A DNA stretch of 64,000 bases from Streptomyces sp. NBC_01296 (GCF_035984415.1 NZ_CP130720.1:2852001-2916000), one strand, 5' to 3'. Shown: positions 51,971 through 61,820, numbered from the stretch's first letter. Notes: generated from the letters alone by a model not told the origin. Translations and numbers: made by a program.

Positions 51971-53008
51971 TCAGACCTTCGGCTGCTGCTGGGTGATGCA
52001 GTGGATACCGCCACCCCCGGCGAAAATCGTACGTGCGTCAACCAGGGTCACGGTCCGCTCGGGGAACAGGCCGCGGAAGATCTCGGCGGCCTCCTCGTCG
52101 CGCGGGTCGTCGAAGGAGCACAGCACGACGCCGCCGTTGCACAGGTAGTGGTTGATGTAGGAGTAGTCCACCCACTCCCCGTCCTCCTCCAGCACGGTCG
52201 GCGCCGGGATCTCCACGACCTCCAGCTGCCGGCCCCGCGCGTCGGTGGACGCGCGCAGGATGGCGGCGATGGTCTTGCAGCGCTCGTGGTCCGGGTGGGC
52301 CGGGTCGGGCTGGGTGTGGACCATCACCACGCCGGGGCGGGCGAAGGCGGCCACGATGTCGACGTGGCCCTGCGTGCCGTAGGTGCCGTAGTCGCCGGCC
52401 AGGCCGTACGGGAGCCAGATCGCCTTGGTGGTGCCGAGGTGGGCGTGGATCTCGTCCTCGACCTGCTGGCGGGTCCAGTCGGGGTTGCGCCCGGCGCCCA
52501 GCTGCACGGTGTCGGTGAGGAGCACGGTGCCCTCGCCGTCGACGTGGATGGCGCCGCCCTCGTTGACCAGCGGGGTGCTGTACGTACGGGTGCCGGCCAG
52601 GTCCGAGACGTGCCGGGCGATCTTGGAGTCGTGCTCCCAGCGGGCCCATTCCTGGGCGCCCCAGCCGTTGAAGGTCCAGTCCACGGCGGCCAGCCCGCCG
52701 GCCCCGTCGGTGACGAAGGTCGGGCCGATGTCGCGCATCCAGGCGTCGTCGAGCTCGCGCTCCACCAGCTGTACGTCGTCGCCGACGATCGTGCGGGCGC
52801 TCTCCGCGTCGCCGGGAGAGACGACCAGGGTCACCGGCTCGTACGCGCGCACCGCGCGGGCGACGGCGCCCCAGGCCTCGCGGGCCTCGGCGAGCTCCTG
52901 CTCGTCGGTGAAGGTCGGGTTGGGGCTGGGCCAGGCCATCCAGGTCCGCTCGTGGGGCATCCACTCGGCGGGCATCCGGAATCCGTGGGCGGCGGGCTTT
53001 GAAGTCAT
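51971..53008 (-). CDS. aguA: Agmatine deiminase
   Basis: Hydrolyses agmatine to N-carbamoylputrescine and ammonia. In 345 residues it shows the guanidino-group-modifying fold: MPHERTWMAWPSPNPTF, DDAWMRDIGPTFVTDGAGGL, NEGGAIHVDGEGTVLLTD, GHVDIVAAFARPG with catalytic His, and the end INHYLCNGGVVLCSFDD and FAGGGGIHCITQQQPK with the catalytic Cys in GGIHC. Start ATG at 53006-53008, 28 bases past ureC. With urease it releases ammonia from guanidino and urea nitrogen. Confidence 0.95.
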   Translation of the reverse strand: MTSKPAAHGFRMPAEWMPHERTWMAWPSPNPTFTDEQELAEAREAWGAVARAVRAYEPVTLVVSPGDAESARTIVGDDVQLVERELDDAWMRDIGPTFVTDGAGGLAAVDWTFNGWGAQEWARWEHDSKIARHVSDLAGTRTYSTPLVNEGGAIHVDGEGTVLLTDTVQLGAGRNPDWTRQQVEDEIHAHLGTTKAIWLPYGLAGDYGTYGTQGHVDIVAAFARPGVVMVHTQPDPAHPDHERCKTIAAILRASTDARGRQLEVVEIPAPTVLEEDGEWVDYSYINHYLCNGGVVLCSFDDPRDEEAAEIFRGLFPERTVTLVDARTIFAGGGGIHCITQQQPKV

Positions 53009-53036
53009 GGCAGGGGTCCTTAAAAGCTGTGCTGAC

Positions 53037-54770
53037 TTACAAGAAGTACAGGCGGTTGAGGGAGACCGAGTCGGCCGCTTCGGAGCGCAGCGGGTCGCCG
53101 TCGAGGGTGACGAGACCGCTGCGCGCGTCCACATCGACCGCGCCCACCCGGGAGTTGAGGAGGAGGTTCCCGGGACCGATGCCGCGGGTGCCGCGGACGG
53201 CGACCCGGCGGCGCCGGGTCGGCATCTCGTCGCTGCCCAGGGCCGCTGCGGCGGCCGAGACGAAGGCGACGGAGATGTCGGCGGCGGTGGCTCCGTACGA
53301 GCCGAACTGCGGGCCGAGGACCAGCGGTTCGCAGGTGTCGGTGGCCGCGTTGGGGTCGCCCGTGACTCCGTACGCGGGGAAGCCGGACTTGAGGACCAGC
53401 TGCGGCTTGGCGCCGAAGAACTGGGGGCGCCACAACACGATGTCGGCGAGCTTGCCGACCTCGATGGAGCCGATCTCGTGGGCCAGGCCGTGGGCGATGG
53501 CGGGGTTGATGGTCAGCTTGGCCATGTAGCGCAGGACGCGGGCGTTGTCGTCGCCCTCGCCGTCGCCTTCGAGCGGGCCGAGCTCGCCCTTCATCTTGGC
53601 GGCCATGGCGAAGGTGCGGCGGATGGTCTCGCCGGCGCGGCCCATGCCCTGGGCGTCGGAGGAGGTGATGCCGATCGCGCCCAGGTCGTGCAGCACGTCC
53701 TCGGCGCCCATGGTGCCCGCGCGGATCCGGTCGCGGGCCATGGCGGCGTCGCCGGGGAGGTCCGGCTTGAGGTCGTGGACGGAGACGATCATGCCGTAGT
53801 GCTCGGCGACCGCGTCCCGGCCGAAGGGCAGGGTGGGGTTGGTGGAGGAGCCGATGACGTTCGGCACGCCCGCCATCTTGAGCACGTTGGGGACGTGCCC
53901 GCCGCCGCAGCCCTCGATGTGGAAGGCGTGGATGGTGCGGCCGTCCAGCACGCGCAGGGTGTCCTCGACGGAGAGGCACTCGTTGAGGCCGTCGCTGTGC
54001 AGGGCGACCTGGACGTCGTACTCCTCGGCCACCCGCAGCGCGGTGTCCAGGGCGCGGGTGTGCGCGCCCATGTCCTCGTGGACCTTGAAGCCGGACGCAC
54101 CGCCCTCGGCCAGCGCCTCGACCAGCGGGGCGGCGTCCGAGGAGGAGCCGCGGGCGAGGAAGCCGATGTTGACGGGCCAGGCGTCGAAGGCGTTGAAGGC
54201 GTGCTTGAGGGCCCAAGGCGAGTTGACGCCGACGCCCCAGACCGGGCCGAACTCCTGGCCGATGATCGTGGTGACGCCCGCGGCGAGCGAGGCCTCCATG
54301 ACGCGCGGGGACAGCAGGTGGACGTGGGTGTCGACGGCGCCGGCGGTGGCGATCAGGCCCTCGCCGGAGACGATGCTCGTGCCCGTGCCGACGACGACGT
54401 CCACCCCGTCGAGGGTGTCGGGGTTGCCGGCCCGGCCGATCGCGTGGATCCGCCCCTCGCGGATGCCGACGGAGACCTTGCGGATGCCGAGGACGGCGTC
54501 GATGACCAGCACGTTGCTGATCACGACGTCGCAGGTCTCGCGGACGGCCGCGGCCTTCAGGTGCAGGCCGTCGCGGGCGGTCTTGCCGAAGCCGGCCAGG
54601 AACTCGTCGCCCGGCTTCTGGGCGTCGTGCTCGACCCGGACGGTGAGCCCGGAGTCGCCGAGCCGGACCCGGTCCCCGGCGCGGGGGCCGAAGACGGAGG
54701 CGTACTCGTGGGGGTCGATGTGCCGGCTGCCCGGCGCACAGTGGTCGCTGTGCCTGGTCTGCTTGCTCAC
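53037..54770 (-). CDS. ureC: Urease alpha subunit, atypical flap
   Basis: Nickel urease catalytic subunit, 577 residues. Nickel ligands are present: HVH in AVDTHVHLLSP (about 147-149), the carbamylated-lysine segment GFKVHED (about 228), LHSDGLNE (about 257), GGGHVPN (about 290) and SSDAQGMGR (about 369). The active-site flap, usually MVCHHLDP, reads IVSVHDLKP (about 326-334). The His is kept but the flap Cys is Val, and the next His is Asp. Other segments also differ from classical UreC (VWGVGVNSPWALKHAFNAFD). It looks like the divergent second urease of streptomycetes. GTG start at 54768-54770 overlaps the ureAB stop. Confidence 0.9.
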   Translation of the reverse strand: MSKQTRHSDHCAPGSRHIDPHEYASVFGPRAGDRVRLGDSGLTVRVEHDAQKPGDEFLAGFGKTARDGLHLKAAAVRETCDVVISNVLVIDAVLGIRKVSVGIREGRIHAIGRAGNPDTLDGVDVVVGTGTSIVSGEGLIATAGAVDTHVHLLSPRVMEASLAAGVTTIIGQEFGPVWGVGVNSPWALKHAFNAFDAWPVNIGFLARGSSSDAAPLVEALAEGGASGFKVHEDMGAHTRALDTALRVAEEYDVQVALHSDGLNECLSVEDTLRVLDGRTIHAFHIEGCGGGHVPNVLKMAGVPNVIGSSTNPTLPFGRDAVAEHYGMIVSVHDLKPDLPGDAAMARDRIRAGTMGAEDVLHDLGAIGITSSDAQGMGRAGETIRRTFAMAAKMKGELGPLEGDGEGDDNARVLRYMAKLTINPAIAHGLAHEIGSIEVGKLADIVLWRPQFFGAKPQLVLKSGFPAYGVTGDPNAATDTCEPLVLGPQFGSYGATAADISVAFVSAAAAALGSDEMPTRRRRVAVRGTRGIGPGNLLLNSRVGAVDVDARSGLVTLDGDPLRSEAADSVSLNRLYFL

Positions 54771-55516
54771 GCCTGCTCTCCGTCCGCCGAGTCGTCCGCC
54801 GAGTTGTCCGCCGTACCGTCCGCCGTGCCGCTGGTCCCCGTGCCCAGGTAGCCGCAGGCCGCGGCGCGGCGCAGGGCCTCGTCCTTGGCGCCCGGGGCGT
54901 CCAGGGGGCCGTCGACCAGGCCGGCGAAGCCGATCGCGATGCGGTCGCCGCCGATGGGGACGAGGCCGACCTCGGCCGCGCCGTGCGGGTCGAACCGCAC
55001 GGACGAGCCCGCGGGCACGCACAGCCGCATGCCGTAGGCCGCGGCGCGGTCGAAATCGAGGCGGGGGTTGGCCTCGAAGAAGTGGAAGTGGGACGTGACG
55101 CTCACCGGCACGGAGGCCGTGTTGCGCACGTGGAGGTGCAGCGCCGGCTCCGGCTGGGGCGCGCCGGGGCCGGGTACGACGGCTCCGGGGGCGTTCTCGC
55201 CGAGCGGCACCGCGCCCCGGATCGGGGCCGAGACCACCGCGAGGCGGGAACCGTCGTCGAAGACGGCCTCCACGTGCACCTCGGTGACCACGTCGGCCAC
55301 GCCGGGCAGGACGTCGTCCGGGCCCAGCACGCTGCGGGCCTCCTCGATGGCCTCCGCCAGCCGCTTGCCGTCGCGCGCGGCCTCGCAGACCGTGTCCGCG
55401 ATGAGCGCGGTGGCCTCGGGGACGTTGAGCCTGAGTCCGCGGGCCCTCCGGGCCCTGGCCAGTTCCGCCGCGCTGCGCAGCAGCAGCCGGTCGCGCTCCG
55501 TAGGGGTCAGCCGCAC
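54767..55516 (-). CDS. ureAB: Fused urease gamma-beta subunit
   Basis: A 249-residue fusion. Residues 1-100 are urease gamma (MRLTPTERDRLLLRSAAELA, NVPEATALIADTVCEAARDG, VLPGVADVVTEVHVEAVF-like). Residues about 105-230 are beta (GAVVPGPGAP-like linker, VRNTASVPVSVTSHFHFFEA NPRLDFDRAAAYGMRL, GSSVRFDPHGAAEVGLVPIG). A Gly/Thr/Ala/Asp-rich tail follows. Fusion is known in some ureases (for example Helicobacter and actinobacterial second ureases). First gene of ureAB-ureC-aguA-tetR. No ureD/E/F/G accessory genes are in the window. Confidence 0.92.
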   Translation of the reverse strand: MRLTPTERDRLLLRSAAELARARRARGLRLNVPEATALIADTVCEAARDGKRLAEAIEEARSVLGPDDVLPGVADVVTEVHVEAVFDDGSRLAVVSAPIRGAVPLGENAPGAVVPGPGAPQPEPALHLHVRNTASVPVSVTSHFHFFEANPRLDFDRAAAYGMRLCVPAGSSVRFDPHGAAEVGLVPIGGDRIAIGFAGLVDGPLDAPGAKDEALRRAAACGYLGTGTSGTADGTADNSADDSADGEQA

Positions 55517-55544
55517 GCCGATCCACCACCTTTTGAGTCGATGG

Positions 55545-55613
55545 GTTAGAGCATCACTCTAACTCTTCATTTCTCAGCAATGAAGCATTGACCTGAGACC
55601 TGGGCTTAGGTCA
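55545..55613. promoter_or_regulatory. Cluster of dyads between ureAB and the permease
   Basis: GTTAGAG-CATCA-CTCTAAC (55545-55563, perfect 7-bp arms) and TGACCTGAG...CTTAGGTCA (55589-55613, 8 of 9 symmetrical), with a small TTGAG-TGTCG-CTCAA nearby (55616-55630). They occupy the only control region for the divergent urease and permease units. Confidence 0.6.
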
Positions 55614-55672
55614 CATTGAGTGTCGCTCAAACAAATGCGAACCACCCCCCGCCCTGCCAAGGGAGTCCCCCC

Positions 55673-57115
55673 ATGCCCATCGAACAGCGCGGAGTCGACA
55701 CCATCCCCGAGGAGGAGCGGACGAGCGGTCCCCGTGACCTGATCTCGATCCTGCTCGGCTCCAACCTCTGCCTCGGCGTGATCGTGTTCGGCTGGCTGCC
55801 CCCGTCCTTCGGACTGGGCCTGTGGCCCTCGGTCACCGCGATCGTGACCGGCACGCTCGTCGGCATCGCCTTCACCGCGCCGCTGGCGCTGGTGTCCCTG
55901 CGCACGGCGACCAACCTCTCCACCTCCAGCGGAGCCCAGTTCGGCGTACGCGGCCGGCTCGTCGGCTCCGTCGTCGGCCTGCTGCTCGCCCTCGGCTACA
56001 CGGCGCTCACCCTGTGGATCGGCGGCGACGTGATGGCCGGCACGCTGTCCCGGCTCATCGGCCTGCCGGACACGGGTGCCACGCGGGCCGTGATGTACGG
56101 CGTACTGGCCGCCTGTACCGTCGTCGGGGCCGTCTTCGGCTACCGGCTGCTGCTGCGCATGAGCAAGGTCCTTTCCATCGGCATGGTGGTCCTGCTCGCC
56201 GTCGGCATCTACGCCTACGCCCCCGACTTCACCACCGCCGCACCGCCGGAGACCGCGTACCTGCTCGGCTCCTTCTGGCCGACCTGGCTGCTCGCCGCCG
56301 TCGCCGCCGGACTCAGCGGCCCCGTCGCCTTCATCACCCTGCTCGGCGACTACACCCGCTACGTCTCCCCCCGCAGGCACAGCTCCCGCAAGGTGTTCTG
56401 GGCGACCTGTCTCGGCCTGCTGGTCGGCCTGCTGATCCCGCAGCTGTTCGGCACCTACACCGCGCTCGCCGCCAAGGCCGGCGCCGACTACGCCGGGCCC
56501 CTCGTCGAGGCCGCGCCGTTCTGGTACCTGCTCCCGCTGCTCGCCGCCGCGGCGGCCGGCTCGGTGGGCAACGCCGGGCTGATGCTCTACTCCATGGGCC
56601 TCGACCTCGACGCCATCGTGCCGAAGGCGACCCGGGCCAAGGCCACGCTGGTCGCGGCGGGCGTCGCCACCGGGTTCGTCTTCATCGGCTCCTTCGAGTG
56701 GGACGTGCAGTCCGCGATGACCTCGTTCGTCCTGCTGCTGACCGCGATCGGCACCCCGTGGGCCGTGATCACCCTGATCGGCTACGTCCGCTGCCGCGGG
56801 CAGTACGACGCCGACGCCCTCCAGGTCTTCAACCGCCGCTCGGTGGGCGGGATCTACTGGTACCGGGCCGGCTGGAACGTCGCCGCCACGGTCTCCTGGG
56901 CCGTCGGCGCCGGAGTCGGCCTGCTCGCCGTGACCACCCCCTTCTACGAGGGCCCGCTGCTCGCCCTGACCGGCGGCGTCGACTGCTCCTTCGTCCTCTC
57001 CGCCCTGGCCGGCGGCCTGGTCTACACGGCCCTGACCGCCCGGCGCTCCCCCGCCGCGGCCGAGACCGCGCAGCCGGCCGCACCGGCCGACAGGGTCGCG
57101 GTCGCCGCCGACTGA
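55673..57115 (+). CDS. NCS1-family nucleobase/cytosine permease
   Basis: A 480-residue, 12-helix transporter of the NCS1 family (cytosine, uracil, allantoin or hydantoin with a cation): N-terminal RDLISILLGSNLCLGVIVFG, helices GGDVMAGTLSRLIG and GLLVGLLIPQLFGTYTALAA, and a C-terminal GGIYWYRAGWN stretch of the CodB/allantoin type. ATG at 55673. Divergent from urease, so it may bring in a purine or ureide whose breakdown gives urea. The exact substrate is inferred. Confidence 0.88.
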   Translation: MPIEQRGVDTIPEEERTSGPRDLISILLGSNLCLGVIVFGWLPPSFGLGLWPSVTAIVTGTLVGIAFTAPLALVSLRTATNLSTSSGAQFGVRGRLVGSVVGLLLALGYTALTLWIGGDVMAGTLSRLIGLPDTGATRAVMYGVLAACTVVGAVFGYRLLLRMSKVLSIGMVVLLAVGIYAYAPDFTTAAPPETAYLLGSFWPTWLLAAVAAGLSGPVAFITLLGDYTRYVSPRRHSSRKVFWATCLGLLVGLLIPQLFGTYTALAAKAGADYAGPLVEAAPFWYLLPLLAAAAAGSVGNAGLMLYSMGLDLDAIVPKATRAKATLVAAGVATGFVFIGSFEWDVQSAMTSFVLLLTAIGTPWAVITLIGYVRCRGQYDADALQVFNRRSVGGIYWYRAGWNVAATVSWAVGAGVGLLAVTTPFYEGPLLALTGGVDCSFVLSALAGGLVYTALTARRSPAAAETAQPAAPADRVAVAAD

Positions 57116-57141
57116 CGGCGCACGCCCGGACCGGTGCACGA

Positions 57142-57175
57142 CGCGGGCCCCGGGGGACGTCCCCCGGGGCCCGCG
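57142..57175. terminator. 34-bp perfect palindrome after the permease
   Basis: CGCGGGCCCCGGGGGAC immediately followed by its reverse complement with no spacer, between two convergent genes; a bidirectional terminator. Confidence 0.85.
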
Positions 57176-57197
57176 CGGCCGTCGCCGCCGCTGCGCG

Positions 57198-57632
57198 CTA
57201 ACGGCACTTCTGTGCGGTCGTCGCCTCGTTGGCCGCGGTGTCCAGCGCCTGGACCTGCGGCTGGAGCTGGGTGACCGCGTCCTTGCCCGTGGTGTCGCCC
57301 GGCAGGTCCTCGTAGGCCTTCTTGAGGTTCTCCGCGGCCGTCGTGACGGCGTCCTTCTCGGCCGACTTCAGTGCCGAGCTGCTCTCCTTGACCTTCTTCC
57401 AGTCGGCCTGGACGGCGTCGAACGCCGACTTCAACTGGTCCTTGGTGGCCGTGGCCGGATTCAACGCCTTGAGCGCCGCGTTGTCCGACTTCAACTGGAC
57501 CAGGCTGGTGCACAGCGCGGCGCTGGCCGACGAGGCTGCCTCCTGCGGCGTCGCGTTGTCGTCGCTGGAGCATGCCGAGGCGCCGAGTACCACGGCCGTG
57601 CACAGCAGGCCGGAGGCAACGAACCGCTTCAT
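57198..57632 (-). CDS. Small lipoprotein
   Basis: A 144-residue lipoprotein with signal MKRFVASGLLCTAVVLGASAC (lipobox LGASAC) and a mature part of about 120 residues that is one helical bundle rich in Ala, Lys and Asp (VQLKSDNAALKALNPATATK, AEKDAVTTAAENLKKAYEDL). One more cysteine pair is visible (ALCTSLVQL and the terminal KCR). No known family recognised; likely a surface-anchored stalk-like protein. ATG at 57630-57632. Confidence 0.82.
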   Translation of the reverse strand: MKRFVASGLLCTAVVLGASACSSDDNATPQEAASSASAALCTSLVQLKSDNAALKALNPATATKDQLKSAFDAVQADWKKVKESSSALKSAEKDAVTTAAENLKKAYEDLPGDTTGKDAVTQLQPQVQALDTAANEATTAQKCR

Positions 57633-58021
57633 GGGGATCCGCCTTCCCGCCGGCCGGGGCGGCCGACGCACGAGAGATTCACGCCGCTGGGGGCGTACCG
57701 TGCCGCCCGGAGCCGGTGTCCGGCGCCGCATGGGCAGGCGCGATCAACGTCGCACGCCGGTACGTCCACCGCACCTCCGAACAGACCGGACCCATGCGCC
57801 CCACGGAGCGGCGGGCGGGGCCGCAACACCCGCGGGCACTGGCGCAGACGGCCTCCCGCGCCCCCGGCAGGCGACGATGGGCAACCGTGCCGGCGTACCC
57901 CCGGACGGGTGGCACGGAGGGGCGCGGCGGCCTGCCCGCACCACCCGGCGGACCGGGCCCCGGACGCACGAAGAGGCCCCGGCCTCCCGGCCGGGACCTC
58001 GTCGTGGAGTGCGCTGCGGTG
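57633..58021. other. Gene-poor stretch between lipoprotein and ilvE
   Basis: Nothing convincing by coding pattern. It should hold the lipoprotein promoter and the ilvE 3' region; an imperfect hairpin (GAGGCCCCGGCC with GGCCGGGACCTC, 57973-58000) near the right end can terminate ilvE. Confidence 0.55.
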
Positions 58022-59122
<1,101 letters not shown>

Positions 59123-59296
59123 GAGTGCTTGTCCTTCACCGGTTGTGTATGGCGGACCGCGCTCACGGCGTACTAGGACGTCCGAGCTTCCTCGCATTCC
59201 GCGGTCTCGCGTTCGATTATCGCGCGCGAGGTGCCTTCGGAGAAGCGGGGTGAATGCGGCCCAGGGGAGATGGTGGCACCCGGGGCCGCACAGGAA

Positions 59297-59334
59297 AAGC
59301 CGCCGGGTGCGTCGTGCGCGCGACCCGGCGGCTT
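59297..59334 (-). terminator. leuB terminator
   Basis: Stem AAGCCGCCGGGT / ACCCGGCGGCTT with a 14-base loop, followed on the minus strand by TTCCTG after the closing T-rich end, 20 bases past the leuB stop. Confidence 0.8.
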
Positions 59335-59354
59335 CCTGAGGTGGAGCTGCCGGG

Positions 59355-60395
59355 TCAGCCGGCTACTCGGGCGGCGAGCGCGTCGCCGATCTGGTCGGTG
59401 GTGCGGAAGGTTCCGTCGCGCTCGGCGAGGTCGGCGGTGACGGCGTCTTCGATGCGGGCGGCCTGGGTCTCGTGGCCGAGGTGGCGCAGCAGGAGGGCGA
59501 CGGAGAGGATCGTGGCGGTCGGGTCGGCCTTGCCGGTGCCGGCGATGTCCGGGGCCGAGCCGTGGACGGGCTCGAACATGGAGGGGTAGGTGCCGGTCGG
59601 GTTGATGTTCCCGGAGGCGGCGAGGCCGATTCCGCCGGTCACGGCGGCGGCCAGGTCGGTGAGGATGTCGCCGAAGAGGTTGTCCGTGACGATGACGTCG
59701 AAGCGCTCGGGCTGGGTGACGAAGAAGATCGTCGCGGCGTCGACGTGCAGGTAGTCGGTGGTGACCTCGGGGTATTCCTGGCCGACCTTGTCGAAGATGT
59801 TCTTCCACATGTGGCCCGCGTACACGAGGACGTTGTTCTTGTGGACCAGCGTCAGCTTCTTGCGGGGGCGGGCGTTCGCCCGCTCGTACGCGTCGCGTAC
59901 GACGCGCTCGACGCCGTAGGCGGTGTTGATGCTGACCTCGGTGGCCACCTCGGCGGGGGTGCCGGTGCGCAGGCTGCCGCCGTTGCCGGTGTACGGGCCC
60001 TCGGTGCCCTCGCGGACCACGACGAAGTCGATCTCCGGACGGCCGGCGAGCGGGGTGGCCGTGTTCGGGAAGAGCTTCGAGGGGCGCAGGTTGATGAAGT
60101 GGTCGAACGCGAAGCGGAGCTTGAGCAGCAGGCCGCGCTCCAGGACGCCCGAGGGGACCGACGGGTCGCCGATGGCGCCGAGCAGGATCGCGTCGTGGTG
60201 CTTGAGCGCCTCGAGCTCGTCGTCCGGGAGGGTCTCACCGGTGCGGTGCCAGCGCGTGGCGCCGAGGTCGTACTGCTTGGTCTCCAGCTTCACATCCTGG
60301 GGCAGGACCGCGGTAAGGACCTTGAGGCCCTGAGCCACGACTTCCTGGCCGATGCCATCACCGGGGATCACTGCGAGACTGATGCTGGTCGACAT
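59355..60395 (-). CDS. leuB: 3-isopropylmalate dehydrogenase
   Basis: Oxidative decarboxylation in leucine synthesis, NAD+ dependent. In 346 residues: [66 protein letters not shown] and [20 protein letters not shown] with the metal-binding Asp residues. ATG at 60393-60395 with AGGGAG upstream; an in-frame ATG at 60429-60431 lies inside a long palindrome and lacks a ribosome site. The palindrome at 60424-60464 is 29 bases upstream. Confidence 0.97.
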   Translation of the reverse strand: MSTSISLAVIPGDGIGQEVVAQGLKVLTAVLPQDVKLETKQYDLGATRWHRTGETLPDDELEALKHHDAILLGAIGDPSVPSGVLERGLLLKLRFAFDHFINLRPSKLFPNTATPLAGRPEIDFVVVREGTEGPYTGNGGSLRTGTPAEVATEVSINTAYGVERVVRDAYERANARPRKKLTLVHKNNVLVYAGHMWKNIFDKVGQEYPEVTTDYLHVDAATIFFVTQPERFDVIVTDNLFGDILTDLAAAVTGGIGLAASGNINPTGTYPSMFEPVHGSAPDIAGTGKADPTATILSVALLLRHLGHETQAARIEDAVTADLAERDGTFRTTDQIGDALAARVAG

Positions 60396-60423
60396 GTCGG
60401 AACCGTACTCCCTGTCCCAGTCC

Positions 60424-60464
60424 TCAGACATCTTGCGTCCACCATGTGGACGCAAGATGTCTGA
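60424..60464. promoter_or_regulatory. 41-bp near-perfect palindrome upstream of leuB
   Basis: Two perfect 19-bp arms around the 3-base centre CAT: left TCAGACATCTTGCGTCCAC (60424-60442), right GTGGACGCAAGATGTCTGA (60446-60464). It lies between the 42-codon gene stop and the leuB start. It could be an operator (shared GCGT...CAC / GTG...ACGC theme with the leuC site) or a leader hairpin that attenuates leuB. Confidence 0.8.
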
Positions 60465-60478
60465 CGTGCCGGGCCTGG

Positions 60479-60607
60479 TCAGTGGCCGGTCGAACCGCCG
60501 TTGTCACGGCGGTCGAGGGCGCGCTGGAGCGCTGCGGCGGCGTTCTTGCGGTCGGCGTCGGCCGTGGAGGAGTGGCGGACGCGGCGGGCTGCGGTGGATG
60601 CGGTCAT
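60479..60607 (-). CDS. 42-residue protein upstream of leuB
   Basis: ATG at 60605-60607, TGA at 60479-60481, with AAGGAG eight bases before the start. The peptide [42 protein letters not shown] is Ala/Arg-rich with only two Leu, so it is not a classical leucine leader peptide. It is the only good frame here with a ribosome site, and I recall similar short genes before leuB in streptomycetes. Its stop is 15 bases from the big palindrome. Role unknown; possibly a regulatory or leader-coupled small protein. Confidence 0.7.
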   Translation of the reverse strand: MTASTAARRVRHSSTADADRKNAAAALQRALDRRDNGGSTGH

Positions 60608-60837
60608 GGTGATCGACTCCTTGAGATCACGGCGTGGCGGGGCCACGGATGAGGGGTTCCTTCAAGGCGCCGGAAGAGGCGGGGAGCTGTGCGCCGCAGG
60701 GGTTGCCTGCCAGGGGCGCGCGCTCTCGACCGCCATTCGCCGGATCGGCGAGACGTTCGGCTTCTACAAAGCTAGGGCAGGTCCCGCTGTATGTCTCCGC
60801 AATTACTCGGACTTCCTACTATCTGAGACGGGCAACT

Positions 60838-60860
60838 GCCCGGAAGGCTCCCTTCCGGGC
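60838..60860 (-). terminator. Terminator of the LysR gene
   Basis: Perfect 10-bp stem GCCCGGAAGG / CCTTCCGGGC with loop CTC, 8 bases past the LysR gene stop. Confidence 0.8.
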
Positions 60861-60867
60861 ATCCGAT

Positions 60868-61776
60868 TCAGCGCGTCTCGGAGCGAAGTTCCCTGATCAG
60901 AGCCCTTACGCCGAGGGTGGCGGCGGATTCCGGCGTGGTGACGTATCCCACGCGTCTCACCGGCCCCGAAGGGCCCAGTCCGGTGATGTCCACGGCGTCC
61001 GTGGCCTCGCGGAGCGAGAGCTCGGGCAGGATCGCCATGCCGAGCCCCCGCCCGACCATGGTCAGCACCATCCCGTCGTCCTCCGCCTTGACGGTGGCCC
61101 GCGGGATCCAGTCCTGGGCCTGCCACCAGTCGCGGGTGTACGAGCCGCAGTTCTCGTCCCAGTCCAGCAGCGGCAGCGCCTTCGGGTCGGGGTGTCCGGC
61201 CGGGTGGACCAGGGCGTACGCCTCCTCCCGGAGCACCCCCGTCAGCAGGCCCGCGGCGCCGCCCTCCGGTACGGGCCCGGCCGCGTTCAGCGTGGCGATG
61301 CCGAGGTCGGCGCGGCCGGCGGCCACCTCCCCGGCGGTGCCGGCACCGAGCTCGCGCACCACCCGGACCTCGGGGCGGATGCCGGGGTGGCGGTCCGTGA
61401 GCCGCTCCAGGGCCGGGGGCAGCAGGTGCAGGGCCGCGCTGCGGAACGCCGCGATGCGCAGCACCCCCTCCACCACGTCCTGATCCGCGGCGGTCCGGCC
61501 GGCGCCGCGCGCCTCCGCGCCGAGGACCTCGTACAGCCGCAGGATCCGGCGGGCGAGGCCGACGGCCCGCTCCCCCGCCGCGGTGGGCGAGGCGCCGGTG
61601 CGCCCGCGTTCGAAGAGCACCGCACCGACCTTGGCCTCGCTGCCGCGCACGGAGTGCGACACGGCCGACTGGGTCAGGCCGAGCCGGGCCGCCGCGGCGG
61701 AGAAGCCGCCGGTCTCGGCGACGGCGACCAGGATCCGGAGTTCGTGCGGAGCGAGCTCGGACACGGCGGCTCTCAC
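60868..61776 (-). CDS. LysR-family transcriptional regulator
   Basis: A 302-residue LTTR: N-terminal helix-turn-helix ELRILVAVAETGGFSAAAAR and GLTQSAVSHSVRGSEAKVGA, LFERGRTGASPTAAGE linker helix, then a substrate-binding domain with GVLRIAAFRSAALHLLPPAL and VGRGLGMAILPELSL. Divergent from the oxidoreductase, with a LysR-type dyad between them, so it should regulate that gene and itself. GTG start at 61774-61776; a second GTG 12 bases inside is possible. Confidence 0.92.
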   Translation of the reverse strand: MRAAVSELAPHELRILVAVAETGGFSAAAARLGLTQSAVSHSVRGSEAKVGAVLFERGRTGASPTAAGERAVGLARRILRLYEVLGAEARGAGRTAADQDVVEGVLRIAAFRSAALHLLPPALERLTDRHPGIRPEVRVVRELGAGTAGEVAAGRADLGIATLNAAGPVPEGGAAGLLTGVLREEAYALVHPAGHPDPKALPLLDWDENCGSYTRDWWQAQDWIPRATVKAEDDGMVLTMVGRGLGMAILPELSLREATDAVDITGLGPSGPVRRVGYVTTPESAATLGVRALIRELRSETR

Positions 61777-61793
61777 CTCGTTCTATGAGCGGT

Positions 61794-61820
61794 GTTCATG
61801 GATGTGCGGCTTCCATGAAC
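61794..61820. promoter_or_regulatory. LysR-type operator between the divergent pair
   Basis: GTTCATGGA (61794-61802), 9-base spacer, TCCATGAAC (61812-61820): perfect 9-bp arms with T-N11-A-like spacing, between the LysR start (61776) and the oxidoreductase start (61866). Confidence 0.7.
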
